From Advenella sp. S44 (GTDB lineage: Bacteria; Pseudomonadota; Gammaproteobacteria; Burkholderiales; Burkholderiaceae_B): a stretch of DNA of 64,000 nucleotides. A program made the translations under genes and the position numbers. Below the pieces are notes generated by a model, which did no database searches, was not told the DNA's origin, and worked only from the letters and a program-made list of their open reading frames with translations. The stretch covers positions 992,001-1,056,000 of the forward strand of contig NZ_NEXS01000003.1 of the NCBI RefSeq assembly GCF_002810445.1. Reading direction: 5' to 3'. Below are positions 1 through 8,452 of the stretch, piece by piece; within the stretch, counting starts at the first letter, position 1, and the number at the start of each line of letters is the position of its first letter.

Positions 1-74
1 CGCGTTCCGTCGGGATGAACGTTCAATTGAAATATTGATTACCCTGAGGATACGAAATGACGCAATCCGCTAAA

Positions 75-103
75 AATGGCAGGGTAGCGAATGGCAGGGT
101 AGC
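75..103. repeat. Tandem direct repeat, two ~15-base units
   Basis: The unit AATGGCAGGGTAGC occurs twice head to tail, at 75-89 and 90-103, with a G between copies. It lies in the first 230 bases, where I recognise no gene on either strand. It may be a simple slippage duplication. Confidence 0.7.
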
Positions 104-233
104 ATGCCTGACGGCTCTGCTGATGGATCCGGGCATAGTGTTTCTCGAATAAAAGCCTGGTTTGGGTTGACCACCAATCGCGCAGTTGCCCGACCCCAGA
201 TCGCCGCCTATACCGGCTGCCGCGACCTTCCCA

Positions 234-515
234 TCACCATTTCTTATACACATCCAATATGCCGTCGTTGCGCTGGCGGCGGCTCACTTCATCGATAACC
301 CATTTTGGCGCGCCGATATCGGTCAATACATAAGCATCCAGGTGCTCGACTTGGCCGATTGCGCCGGCCCATGGGTCGTCGCGGCTCACCGCATCGGGCT
401 TTGCCCGGCGAACGAGCGTGGCTCGCAGTTTAGCCAGCAGCGTGCGCAGCGGTATATGAAGTGCGGGATAGCTACGGGTAACCTGAGTGCTTGGAGTATG
501 CGAGGTCATAGTCAT
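234..515 (-). CDS. Small DUF1127-like protein
   Basis: This 93-residue protein has a central basic stretch (LRATLVRRAK) and a C-terminal LDAYVLTDIGAP segment that resembles the LDDHLLRDIG core of DUF1127 (YjiS-like) proteins. The start at 515 is supported by TAAGGAA about seven bases upstream. It is transcribed divergently from the LysR-type gene at 690, an arrangement in which the regulator often controls its neighbour. DUF1127 proteins are small and mostly uncharacterised; some have been linked to phosphate, RNA or stress responses. The family match is by eye and the extra N-terminal 25 residues are unexplained. Confidence 0.55.
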   Translation of the reverse strand: MTMTSHTPSTQVTRSYPALHIPLRTLLAKLRATLVRRAKPDAVSRDDPWAGAIGQVEHLDAYVLTDIGAPKWVIDEVSRRQRNDGILDVYKKW

Positions 516-689
516 GTTGATTCCTTAGCCGCTTGGCAGTTGATCGTTGATAATGGCAGTGAACTTATGGTAAGTTTAACTATCCATTCAGCGAAAGAAT
601 ATCAATGATTTTTAACTGTTTTGGTCAATTTTTCTTACCAGTTATTTAGCAGGCTTCCATGACTGCCCCGTTATCGTTAAGGAGATGCT

Positions 690-1634
690 GTGCGCCGGAT
701 TCCCCTCAATACACTGCCGACGTTCCGTACGGTTGCCGAATTGCAGAACCTGCGCGCCGCCGCCCAGGTGCTTCATCTGACCCATAGCGCGGTCAGTCAG
801 CAGATCAGCCAGTTGGAAAGTACGCTGGGTTTTCCGCTATTTGACCGGCAGGGGCGCAGAGTGGTGCTCAATGCTGCTGGCGCTGCGCTGTTATGTTCTG
901 TGCAGTCGGCCATGATGCAGATCGAAGACGGCGTGCAACTGGCCCGGCTGGCGTCGGACAGCGTAGAGAAAAAGCTGCGTATTTCGGTTGTGCCGTCGTT
1001 TGCGCAACGCTGGTTGTTACCTAGACTGGAGCGCTGGCGCGAGCGTCACCCGGATATTGCGCTTGAAATAACTGCATCCCAGCAGATTGTTGATTTGCAA
1101 CGGGACGGGTTTCATGCCGCAGTGCGGGAGGGAAAGGGGCCTTGGCAAGGGGTGCTGGCGGACCGGTTATTTGAAGATCCTATGCCCCTGATCGTGGTTG
1201 GCTGCGCAGTAGATGCGCGGCGTCTGGTGGGTGCGCCGCCCGCTGCGTTTCTCAAAGAACCTTTGCTGGGAGACCGGAGCGCCTGGCAGGCATGGTTTGC
1301 GGCGGCTGGCCTGCAGGTACCGTTCAATACGGTTGCCGAATTCAATGATATGGGGCTCATGTTACAGGCCGCCGAGCAGGGACTGGGCCTGACGCTGGCG
1401 CGTGAGCTGCTTGCCGCCGATGCTATCCGCAATGGCAAACTGATCCGGTTGTCGCCGATATCGGTCGCGTACGATACAGCACATGCCATTCATTTGGTGT
1501 ACCGGCCGGCATTGCGTGACTGGCCCGCGCTACTCGCCCTGCGCAGCTGGATCACCGAGGAGTTGGCCGCCTCGCGAACGGCACTCTTGCAGGACGCTGC
1601 CGCGACCGCGGCCGGCCACGCCGGCGAGTCTTAG
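690..1634 (+). CDS. LysR-family transcriptional regulator, GcvA-like
   Basis: A 314-residue LysR-type regulator. The winged helix-turn-helix lies at about residues 5-64 (LRAAAQVLHLTHSAVSQQIS, then LESTLGFPLFDRQGR), followed by the two-lobed co-inducer domain. The opening IPLNTLPTFRTVAE and the RISVVPSFAQRWLLPRL segment are typical of the GcvA/AmpR branch. The start is GTG, chosen because TTAAGGAG lies six bases upstream. It is divergent from the small DUF1127-like gene, its most likely target; the inducer cannot be inferred. The C-terminal 20 residues are alanine-rich and probably disordered. Confidence 0.9.
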   Translation: MRRIPLNTLPTFRTVAELQNLRAAAQVLHLTHSAVSQQISQLESTLGFPLFDRQGRRVVLNAAGAALLCSVQSAMMQIEDGVQLARLASDSVEKKLRISVVPSFAQRWLLPRLERWRERHPDIALEITASQQIVDLQRDGFHAAVREGKGPWQGVLADRLFEDPMPLIVVGCAVDARRLVGAPPAAFLKEPLLGDRSAWQAWFAAAGLQVPFNTVAEFNDMGLMLQAAEQGLGLTLARELLAADAIRNGKLIRLSPISVAYDTAHAIHLVYRPALRDWPALLALRSWITEELAASRTALLQDAAATAAGHAGES

Positions 1635-1692
1635 TGACATCCACAGGCGCTTATGGGGCCTGTTGTAAAACGGCACAATCTGCAATAAGAAT

Positions 1693-1704
1693 GGTAATGA
1701 GAAT
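1693..1704. promoter_or_regulatory. Possible half Fur-type box
   Basis: GGTAATGAGAAT is two adjacent near-matches to the GATAAT hexamer used by Fur. The third hexamer of a full box is poor. It lies about 105 bases before the first gene of the metal-uptake operon, which would make sense of iron control. This is weak on its own; the box at 9332 is much better. Confidence 0.3.
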
Positions 1705-1809
1705 AGTTTACATTAGCGACCAATTCAGTTACAGTACCGGCATATAACGCGTTTTATTTACTCGTCGGTCAAGCCTCAGGTTTGCACCGTCTTATTGGCA
1801 GTTCTTCAT

Positions 1810-2145
1810 ATGAAAAATTTACCACGCTTTTGGTCCGCCTGTTTTGCTGGCGTGCTGGTTCTGTCTGCGGTCGTGATCCCATCTGCATGGGCGCATAATC
1901 CGGTTGCCAGTTGCAAGGCAGTGGGCGCCGACAAGGTGCTGTGCAAAGGCGGTTTCTCCGATGGATCAGCGGCGCCGGGCGTAACGCTCGATGTCATCTC
2001 CTACGATGAAAAGGTGCTGCTGCCGGGCAAGTTATCAGAGGATTCCACCCTGGAGTTTAAGAAACCGGATCAGGAATTCTATATCTTGTTCGATGCGGGG
2101 CCGGGGCACGTCGTAGAAATTGACCAGAGCGAGATTGCACAATGA
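1810..2145 (+). CDS. Small exported protein, first gene of metal-uptake operon
   Basis: A 111-residue protein with a clear signal peptide (hydrophobic residues 8-28, cleavage after AWA), so probably periplasmic. The mature part has two cysteines (CKAVGADKVLC) and a small beta-rich domain ending GPGHVVEIDQ, reminiscent of carboxypeptidase-regulatory-like modules found with metal transporters; I do not claim a family. ATG 1810 is preferred over the in-frame TTG at 1795 because it places the signal peptide correctly. Its stop overlaps the next start by four bases, so the two are co-translated. It is inferred to serve metal uptake from its operon position only. Confidence 0.65.
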   Translation: MKNLPRFWSACFAGVLVLSAVVIPSAWAHNPVASCKAVGADKVLCKGGFSDGSAAPGVTLDVISYDEKVLLPGKLSEDSTLEFKKPDQEFYILFDAGPGHVVEIDQSEIAQ

Positions 2146-2735
2146 CGGTACAGGCCATCCGGCCTGCTGGTGCGGGGCATGAGACACGCGTGGTGCTGGC
2201 AGTGTGCATCATTATCGTCATGTTGGCGACCCTCACCATTGTGTTGCGAACAACCCAGACAACTGTCGCACAGGTGCAGGCCCATCAGGTGGACGCGCGT
2301 CATGGCCTGACGGCGGCCGAGCAGGGCGTCTATGCCGATTTGCTGGTGGCTGCCGATGAAATTGGCTTGGCGCCAACTGTCCCTGACGTTAACGAATTGG
2401 CCACCCAAATGATTCCGCCCTTTGCAACAGATGTTGCCACGGCACGGCGCGGTGGTCATGAATGGCATATGAAGCAGGATGGCGCTATTGCCGCGTATAT
2501 CGGTGTGACTCATCAACCGGATACGGCAAGCTCCATGTTGTTGCGTGTGACGCGATCGCCGGATGCTGACGGGCACGCGGCGCCGGATAGCCGCCAGACG
2601 CAGGTCTGGCTATACAAGGGAGCACAGGCGCAAGCGCAAATGCCGGCGACTCTGGATCCGGGAAGTCTGGTGCAAGCCGGCTGGCAGGAAATTGTGTCGC
2701 AATTCGATGTCGGCGCGACACGCCATCAACCCTAG
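2142..2735 (+). CDS. DUF6162-like membrane-anchored protein
   Basis: A 197-residue protein with one transmembrane segment at about residues 18-36 and a roughly 160-residue domain that should face the periplasm. The overall form, and its place directly before a metal-binding lipocalin-free ABC operon, fits the DUF6162 proteins found next to ZnuABC-like transporters. This recognition is from memory of the neighbourhood and is moderate at best. The mature domain carries a hydrophobic TAAEQGVYADLLVAADEIGL helix and an EWHMKQDGAIAAYIGV strand. No metal-binding motif is obvious. Start is ATG within the ATGA overlap with the preceding stop. Confidence 0.6.
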   Translation: MTVQAIRPAGAGHETRVVLAVCIIIVMLATLTIVLRTTQTTVAQVQAHQVDARHGLTAAEQGVYADLLVAADEIGLAPTVPDVNELATQMIPPFATDVATARRGGHEWHMKQDGAIAAYIGVTHQPDTASSMLLRVTRSPDADGHAAPDSRQTQVWLYKGAQAQAQMPATLDPGSLVQAGWQEIVSQFDVGATRHQP

Positions 2736-2772
2736 TGCGGCAGCACTCAACATATCTTACTTTTCAAACCTC

Positions 2773-3723
2773 ATGACGTCTTTTCTGTTGTCTGTCTTTG
2801 CCGGTCGGGTTCGCGCCTTTTCTTTTCTTTGTGCCACATTGGTTTTGCTGGCAACAGCAGGCGGTGCGCACGCCAAGATGTTGCGCATTGGCGTGACTTT
2901 GCATCCCTATTATAGTTATGTGGCCAATATCGTGGGGGACCATGCGCAAGTGGTTCCGCTGATTCCGGCCGGGTTCAACCCGCATGCCTACGAGCCGCGG
3001 GCCGAGGATATCAAGCGCATCAACGATATGGACGTGATCGTGGTCAATGGCATCGGTCATGACGATTTTGCCGATCGCATGATCCAGTCCAGCGACAACC
3101 CCAAGGTGCCGCTGATTGAGGCCAACGCCAATGTGCCCTTGCTGGCAGCGACCGGGTCGGCATCGCGAGCCGGCAGCGGTGCTTCATCGGGAAAGGTTGT
3201 GAATCCCCACACATTTTTGTCGGTCACCGGCTCCATCGCCCAGGTAAACACCATCGCGCGCGAATTGGCAAAGCTGGATCCGGACAATGCCGATGCCTAC
3301 CGTAAGAACGCCCGTGAGTACACTAAAAAACTGCGGACCCTGCGTGCGCAGGCGTTGCAGCGTCTTGCCAGTGTGCCCGGTGGCGCGATGCGCGTTGCCA
3401 CCATTCACGGGGCCTATGATTATCTGTTGCGTGAGTTCGGCCTGGAGGTGACCGCTGTCGTTGAACCGGCCCATGGTATTGAACCTAGTCCGTCCCAGCT
3501 CAAGGGAACGATAGACCAGTTACGGAATCTGGACGTCAACGTGATTTTTTCAGAAATGGACTTCCCGTCTGCGTATGTTGATACGATCCGTAGCGAAACC
3601 GGTGTCCGCCTTTATCCTTTGACGCATATCTCTTATGGGGAATACTCTCCTGAAAAACTGGAGATCGAGACCGAAAAAAACCTGGATACGGTGGTGCGGG
3701 CCATGCAGGAGTCCGGAAAATGA
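2773..3723 (+). CDS. Metal ABC transporter substrate-binding protein, ZnuA-like
   Basis: Periplasmic metal-binding protein of cluster A-I (ZnuA/MntC/TroA class). Residues 1-34 form a signal peptide ending AHA. The four usual metal ligands are all present: His71 (NPHAYEP), His146 (NPHTFLS), His212 (TIHGAYDYL) and Glu261 (EMDFPS). Three histidines point to zinc or manganese rather than ferric iron. Length, 316 residues, is normal. The frame stays open further upstream; ATG 2773 was chosen because it begins directly before the signal peptide, although ATG 2707 overlapping the previous gene is possible. Its stop overlaps the ATPase gene by four bases. Confidence 0.9.
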   Translation: MTSFLLSVFAGRVRAFSFLCATLVLLATAGGAHAKMLRIGVTLHPYYSYVANIVGDHAQVVPLIPAGFNPHAYEPRAEDIKRINDMDVIVVNGIGHDDFADRMIQSSDNPKVPLIEANANVPLLAATGSASRAGSGASSGKVVNPHTFLSVTGSIAQVNTIARELAKLDPDNADAYRKNAREYTKKLRTLRAQALQRLASVPGGAMRVATIHGAYDYLLREFGLEVTAVVEPAHGIEPSPSQLKGTIDQLRNLDVNVIFSEMDFPSAYVDTIRSETGVRLYPLTHISYGEYSPEKLEIETEKNLDTVVRAMQESGK

Positions 3724-4481
3724 CAGGCCCGTCCATTGAGATGCGACAGGTAGGGCTCACGCTGGGACAGACCCCCATTTTGCACGACATCAATCTTCAA
3801 GTGCCGGCGGGCAGCATCCATGCCCTGATCGGCCCCAATGGCGCAGGCAAAAGCTCTCTTATCAAGACACTGATGGGGCAGATGCCGCACCAGGGCGCAC
3901 TCACACTGACCTGGCCTGCCCAGCCGGGGGTTATTGGTTATGTGCCGCAGGCCCTGGAATTTGATCGTACCCTGCCTATGACCGTCAATGATTTTATGGG
4001 CGTCATGACACAACGCAGACCAACGTTTTTCGGCTTGTCTGGTCGCCAGACCAGCGCCATTGATGAGGCTCTCACGCGTGTTGGCATGCAGAACAAACGC
4101 AAGCGCCGAATGGGCGCGCTTTCGGGCGGCGAGCGCCAGCGCATCATGCTGGCGCAGGCGCTCATTCCTGCTCCGTCGCTGCTGGTACTGGACGAGCCCA
4201 TGGCGGCGCTCGATGAAGCCGGCGTTGCCGTGTTTGAAGGACTGCTCGGATACTGGCGCGACCAGGGCGTGACGGTGCTGTGGGTAGAGCACGATCTGGA
4301 TGCGGTTAGAAGGCTGTCAGACCGGGTCACGGGCCTCAATCATCGGATCGTATTTGACGGGGTGCCGCAGCAGGTATTGTCTGCCGAGCAGTTGCTCACG
4401 CTGTTCTCCGCTCAGCCTCGCGTGCATGGTGCGCCCGACGCTGGGCCGGTGCTGGCGCATCGGTCAGAGGTGGCGGCATGA
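3720..4481 (+). CDS. Metal ABC transporter ATP-binding protein
   Basis: A 253-residue ABC ATPase of the ZnuC/MntA class that powers import of the metal delivered by the neighbouring binding proteins. Walker A is at residues 38-46 (GPNGAGKSS), the signature LSGGERQR begins near 134, Walker B is LLVLDEP near 154-160, and the H-loop is in VLWVEHDLD. Four-base overlaps link it to the genes on both sides, so stoichiometric co-translation is likely. Confidence 0.95.
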   Translation: MTGPSIEMRQVGLTLGQTPILHDINLQVPAGSIHALIGPNGAGKSSLIKTLMGQMPHQGALTLTWPAQPGVIGYVPQALEFDRTLPMTVNDFMGVMTQRRPTFFGLSGRQTSAIDEALTRVGMQNKRKRRMGALSGGERQRIMLAQALIPAPSLLVLDEPMAALDEAGVAVFEGLLGYWRDQGVTVLWVEHDLDAVRRLSDRVTGLNHRIVFDGVPQQVLSAEQLLTLFSAQPRVHGAPDAGPVLAHRSEVAA

Positions 4482-5377
4482 TCTTTGACACCATTCGGAC
4501 TTTGCTACAGCAATGGGCACAGGACGGCGTTCTTCCGCAGATGTTCACTTACGGCTTTGTCGTGAACGCACTAATGGCGGGCCTGATCATTGGTCCATTG
4601 CTGGGCGGACTGGGCACCCTGGTGGTGGTCAAGCGGTTTGCCTTTTTTTCCGAAGCGGTCGGCCATGCCGCCATGACGGGCGTGGCCATCGGCATTCTTG
4701 TCGGAGAGCCCTACACTGGACCGTATGGCAGTCTTTTTGGGTTCTGCCTACTGTTCGGCATTTTGCTCAATTACCTGCGCAACCGCACCGGTCTGGCGTC
4801 CGATACCTTGATTGGCGTCTTTTTATCGATTTCTCTGGCGCTGGGCGGTAGTCTGCTGCTGGTGCTGGCAGGCAAAATCAATATTCATATTCTTGAGAAT
4901 GTTTTGTTCGGTTCGGTACTGACAGTGACCTCCCAGGATCTGCTGGTGCTCAGTGTGATCGGGGTGCTAACGGCGAGCCTGGCGCTGTTTCACTATAACC
5001 ATCTGATTTTGTCGAGCTTCAATGCGCAGCTGGCCGCCGTGCGCAAGGTGCGCACCACGCTGATGGACTATCTGTTTGTGGTTCTCGTGACGCTGGTCAC
5101 TGTTGCCGCCGTCAAGGTGATTGGCGCCATTCTGGTTGGTGCGTTGCTGGTCATTCCGGCGGCAACGGCCAGAATCCTGGCGCGCTCCATGCGTGGCTTT
5201 TTCTGGCTATCCATCGTTATCGCGATTATCAGTACGCTGGCAGGTATTCTTCTGCCCATTCAGTTCGCCTTACCGGTGCCATCGGGCGCCGCCATCATCC
5301 TGGTAGCCGGTAGCGTGTTTATTCTCGCGGCGCTGGCCAGAGGATTTATCCCTGCATTAAGAGGAACAACGGCATGA
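4478..5377 (+). CDS. Metal ABC transporter permease, ZnuB-like
   Basis: A 299-residue, strongly hydrophobic inner-membrane permease of the ABC-3 family with about eight predicted transmembrane segments. The GGLGTLVVVKRFAFFSEAVGHAAMTGVAIG stretch carries the family FxxxxxxHAxxxG pattern, and the later VKVIGAILVGALLVIPAATA is the usual coupling region. It forms the channel for the ATPase upstream. It overlaps both neighbours by four bases. Confidence 0.95.
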   Translation: MIFDTIRTLLQQWAQDGVLPQMFTYGFVVNALMAGLIIGPLLGGLGTLVVVKRFAFFSEAVGHAAMTGVAIGILVGEPYTGPYGSLFGFCLLFGILLNYLRNRTGLASDTLIGVFLSISLALGGSLLLVLAGKINIHILENVLFGSVLTVTSQDLLVLSVIGVLTASLALFHYNHLILSSFNAQLAAVRKVRTTLMDYLFVVLVTLVTVAAVKVIGAILVGALLVIPAATARILARSMRGFFWLSIVIAIISTLAGILLPIQFALPVPSGAAIILVAGSVFILAALARGFIPALRGTTA

Positions 5378-6399
5378 AGTCGACTGCTGTGTCATCACCC
5401 CGTTTTTTTCCGTTGCGCCTGGCGCTGCTCACTTTATGTCTGATCGCCACCCCGGTCAAGTCTTCGCTTGCCCAGAATGAAGCAAAAACGCCCGCGCCTG
5501 TAGCCGCACCCGCAGCTGGCAAAGCGGCAACGGGTCGGTCTGCAAACGACATGCGTGGCGGCAAGCCTGCGCAAGACGCGGCAATCACAACCGTCGTGGC
5601 ATCCCATCCGGTTGTGTACGGATTGCTTGAAGCGCTCACGCGCGATAGCGCGATTGCCTCCGAACGCGCGACCCCGGCCAATCTGCCAGCATCCCGCCAT
5701 TACTCCTATTTGTCGGGCCGCGGCGCAAAGTCCTTTGACCGTGCTGTTCGCAATGCCGACGCCGTGGTGCATTTGCGCTCCATCTGGCCGGACGATCCGC
5801 TGTATCCTTTTGCCCGCAAACACAATATCCGTATTGTCGAAATTGATGCCGCCAATCCGGTAGATCATGCGCTGCCCGGCATTGCCGCAACGGAACAGAC
5901 CAATACCGCCGCAGCGTACCCGTGGCTTAGCCCGGTCAACATGGGGCGCATGGCCGATATTATTGCATCTGACATCCAGCGGCTTGAGCCCGACGCTAAA
6001 GATACTGTAGAGACCAATCTGGCGGCGTTGCGACAACGGCTGGTGGCGCTAAACGCGGAGGTCGAGTCTGCCCTTGTGAACGCGCCGAATTTGTCTGTCG
6101 TGGTGATCTCGCCCAGGTTGCACACGCTGGCTGCGGCGTTCAATCTGGACGTCGTGCCCGTGCCGGATCAGAGCAAGTGGGATACACAGGCCTTGGCCGC
6201 GCTTGGCAAGACGATTAAAGACAATGATGTGCCAGTGGTGCTGCTGCACGAAGCCGCCACGCCGGATCTTGCCGCTGCCATTACGCAGGCAGGCGCCAAA
6301 GCGGTTGTGGTAGAAACTGACGGAAACGACCCGCTGGAAGCACTGGAGGTGGCCGCAAAAAGCCTGGCGCGAGCCATGGCTGATGGCGGCGAACATTGA
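5374..6399 (+). CDS. Second ZnuA-like binding protein with altered ligands
   Basis: A 341-residue exported protein with a signal peptide (residues 1-33, ending SLAQ), an alanine/lysine-rich linker, then a ZnuA-type fold (VVASHPVVYGLLEALT; NADAVVHLRSIW; PWLSPVNMGRMADIIA). The motif DPHxWLDP of true ZnuA proteins reads AYPWLSP here, so the second histidine ligand has become tyrosine. A candidate third histidine (RLHTLAAAF) and the glutamate (LLHEAATP) remain. Having two binding proteins in one operon is unusual. It may bind another metal, a metal-chelate, or act as a chaperone; the sequence does not decide. Confidence 0.8.
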   Translation: MKSTAVSSPRFFPLRLALLTLCLIATPVKSSLAQNEAKTPAPVAAPAAGKAATGRSANDMRGGKPAQDAAITTVVASHPVVYGLLEALTRDSAIASERATPANLPASRHYSYLSGRGAKSFDRAVRNADAVVHLRSIWPDDPLYPFARKHNIRIVEIDAANPVDHALPGIAATEQTNTAAAYPWLSPVNMGRMADIIASDIQRLEPDAKDTVETNLAALRQRLVALNAEVESALVNAPNLSVVVISPRLHTLAAAFNLDVVPVPDQSKWDTQALAALGKTIKDNDVPVVLLHEAATPDLAAAITQAGAKAVVVETDGNDPLEALEVAAKSLARAMADGGEH

Positions 6400-6479
6400 A
6401 ACCGGACCGAAGGAAAGAGGACGGATTGACTATGCCGATGACAATTGAATTGCTGATTGCAGACGAGGGAAGATAGGCA

Positions 6480-7721
6480 ATGACGAAGAAAAAATCCAAA
6501 GCCAAACTCTGGTTTCTGATTCACAGCTGGCTGGCATTGCCCATTTGGGGTTTTATCTTTTTCGTTTGCTTGACGGGTAGTATTGCCACGGTCAGCCAGG
6601 AAATTGAATGGCTGGCCAGCCCGATGGTGCGCGCCAATCCGCCTGCGGGCAATCCCAGTATGCTCAGCTATGATGAGGTCCTGGCACGAGTCGAAAAAGC
6701 CCACCCGGGGTCGGTGGTCAACTCCATCCGCCGGCCGGTCAAATCGCAATTTGCCCTGACCGTCAATACCAGCTATAAAGATGGCACGTCCGGTAAGTTG
6801 TATGTCAATCCCTATACCGGTGTCATTCAGGGTCAGATTTCCGGTTTTGATTTCAGGCAGTTCGTACGCGCATTGCATGGCTGGCTGCTTGTGCCATTTA
6901 CCAATGGCTTTGCCTGGGGCTGGTATGCCGTGTCGCTGCTGGGTATTCCGATGCTCATTTCCCTGATTACCGGGCTGGTCGTGTACAAGCGGTTCTGGCG
7001 CGGATATCTGAAGCCACGCTTGCGAATACGTCAAGGCGCCCGAATTTTCTGGGGCGATTTTCACCGCCTGGCCGGTATCTGGTCTGTACCTTTCATTGCC
7101 ATTATCAGTGTGACGGCAATGTGGTTCTTGATTCAGGCGATTCTGTTTGACAACAGTATTTCCATTTCGACGGCGCCACCGCCGGCCATGGTGCAACGGC
7201 AGGATGTGCCTACGCGCACTGCCGGCTCCACCGAAAGTTTGCAATTGTCCCCTGACCAGGCCGTACAGAAGGCCAAAGGCCGTTTCCCCGATATGCAGGC
7301 CGAGGCTATCTTCCTGCCCGGCAACGCCTATAGCCACTATACGGTGACGGGACGCAGCAGCTACCCACTGATTCTGGAGCAGGCGTCGGTCAATCCGTAT
7401 ACCGGTAACGTGGACACGGCCCGGACGGTATCGGATTATTCCGCTGTGGAACTGGTTACTGAGTCTATGCGACCATTGCATACTGGTGACTTTGCAGGAT
7501 TGTGGCTCAAGCTGGTGTATTTTCTGTTCGGCATTCTGCTGACCATGATGGTGCTGTCGGGTATGTTGATCTGGACCAAACGGACAGCCAAGGAAACGGC
7601 CGGCATGTTCCGGGAGCATCGCAAAGCGCGCAAGCAACAGGCTCGTGTCGAGCAGGGCGGGCCCCAGTCACCGGCCACAGCAGGCGCCCGGTTTATGAGC
7701 ACAGAAAAGGGCACATCATGA
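6480..7721 (+). CDS. PepSY-associated transmembrane protein
   Basis: A 413-residue inner-membrane protein of the PepSY_TM family. There are four clear membrane spans: about residues 10-33 (WLALPIWGFIFFVCLTGSI), 140-165, 195-217 and 340-365. PepSY-like domains lie between spans (MLSYDEVLARVEKAHPGS; LSPDQAVQKAKGRFP). Such proteins commonly accompany siderophore or metal receptors, where some act as ferric-siderophore reductases; that role here is inference. The start ATG follows GAGGGAAG. Its stop overlaps the next start by four bases. Confidence 0.88.
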   Translation: MTKKKSKAKLWFLIHSWLALPIWGFIFFVCLTGSIATVSQEIEWLASPMVRANPPAGNPSMLSYDEVLARVEKAHPGSVVNSIRRPVKSQFALTVNTSYKDGTSGKLYVNPYTGVIQGQISGFDFRQFVRALHGWLLVPFTNGFAWGWYAVSLLGIPMLISLITGLVVYKRFWRGYLKPRLRIRQGARIFWGDFHRLAGIWSVPFIAIISVTAMWFLIQAILFDNSISISTAPPPAMVQRQDVPTRTAGSTESLQLSPDQAVQKAKGRFPDMQAEAIFLPGNAYSHYTVTGRSSYPLILEQASVNPYTGNVDTARTVSDYSAVELVTESMRPLHTGDFAGLWLKLVYFLFGILLTMMVLSGMLIWTKRTAKETAGMFREHRKARKQQARVEQGGPQSPATAGARFMSTEKGTS

Positions 7722-8257
7722 GCAGTCAGATTCAGGCGCTTGGTCCGGCAAGACGGACAGGCTTTAAGGCATGGTGGTATCGCTGGCGATTTCATCTTAG
7801 CGTGCTTTCCATTGTGATTCCCCTTTGTTTTGTGCCGCGCTACATCAAGGATCAGGCGCTGTTCTCGGGCGACCTGGGCTTGGGGGTGCATGACCTGGGC
7901 GCAAAAACGGTCGGTCCCTGGCAAGTGAATATGGCCGAATTCGATGCGTTGCCGCCCAGACGGGACGGGACTGCCGGTTTCGTGAAGGTGTTTTCGGTTT
8001 CCCTGTGCGAGTCCTGCCGTAGCGCGGTTCGCGCCGTTTATTTGCGGGTGGGCAAACCGCGTAGCCTGCGTACCGCGGGCGCCATTGGTTTTGGCAGCGT
8101 TTACAATATGCAGATCGGTGTACTGATACCCAGGGAAACGCCGCCCGATGCCCAATTGTGGCTGACTGCAGAAGGCTGGGATGGGTCCTGGCATTCGACG
8201 CCAATACCGCTGGCCGATGCGTCTCCGGTGACCATGAAGTGGCTGGGCCATCGCTGA
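7718..8257 (+). CDS. Membrane-anchored protein of unknown function, last gene of metal operon
   Basis: A 179-residue protein I do not recognise. One N-terminal membrane span (about residues 25-42, FHLSVLSIVIPLCFV) precedes a roughly 135-residue domain with a CESC motif (VSLCESCRSAVRAVYLRVG) that could bind metal or form a disulfide. ATG 7718 lies in the ATGA overlap with the PepSY gene, so it belongs to the same transcript. Small proteins of this kind are seen after PepSY genes in metal loci, but no function can be assigned. Confidence 0.75.
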   Translation: MSSQIQALGPARRTGFKAWWYRWRFHLSVLSIVIPLCFVPRYIKDQALFSGDLGLGVHDLGAKTVGPWQVNMAEFDALPPRRDGTAGFVKVFSVSLCESCRSAVRAVYLRVGKPRSLRTAGAIGFGSVYNMQIGVLIPRETPPDAQLWLTAEGWDGSWHSTPIPLADASPVTMKWLGHR

Positions 8258-8276
8258 CTGACCGACTTTGACCGAC

Positions 8277-8411
8277 TTGGGTTCGCTGCCCGGCGACTGG
8301 CTGCATTATTATCAGGAGCTGCTAAGAACATGGACCCGGCAATCAGACTCCAGACAGGACGCTGAAGATGCCACGCATGATGTCCTGACTCAGGCACTGA
8401 AGGCAAGATAA
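8277..8411 (+). pseudogene. Fragment of an ECF (FecI-like) sigma factor
   Basis: The frame from 8277 reads GDWLHYYQELLRTWTRQSDS followed by RQDAEDATHDVLTQALKAR and a stop. This matches the start of region 2 of FecI-type extracytoplasmic sigma factors, where a YYxxLxRxxxR helix is followed by AEDxxxDxxL. Only about 44 codons remain; regions 3 and 4 and any partner anti-sigma gene are absent. It is read as the remnant of an iron-starvation sigma gene. Confidence 0.6.
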
Positions 8412-8452
8412 GCGGTACGCTCACGCATCCCAGAGGCTTTCTGCATCGCTGC

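Noticed and set aside
23-253. A 76-codon minus-strand frame and overlapping plus-strand frames at the window start
   Set aside because: No family features or ribosome-binding sites, and the tandem repeat at 75-103 runs through them.
6168-7637. A 489-codon open frame antisense to the PepSY gene
   Set aside because: It runs through a well-matched PepSY protein with four membrane spans and has histidine/glutamine-rich composition typical of an antisense shadow.
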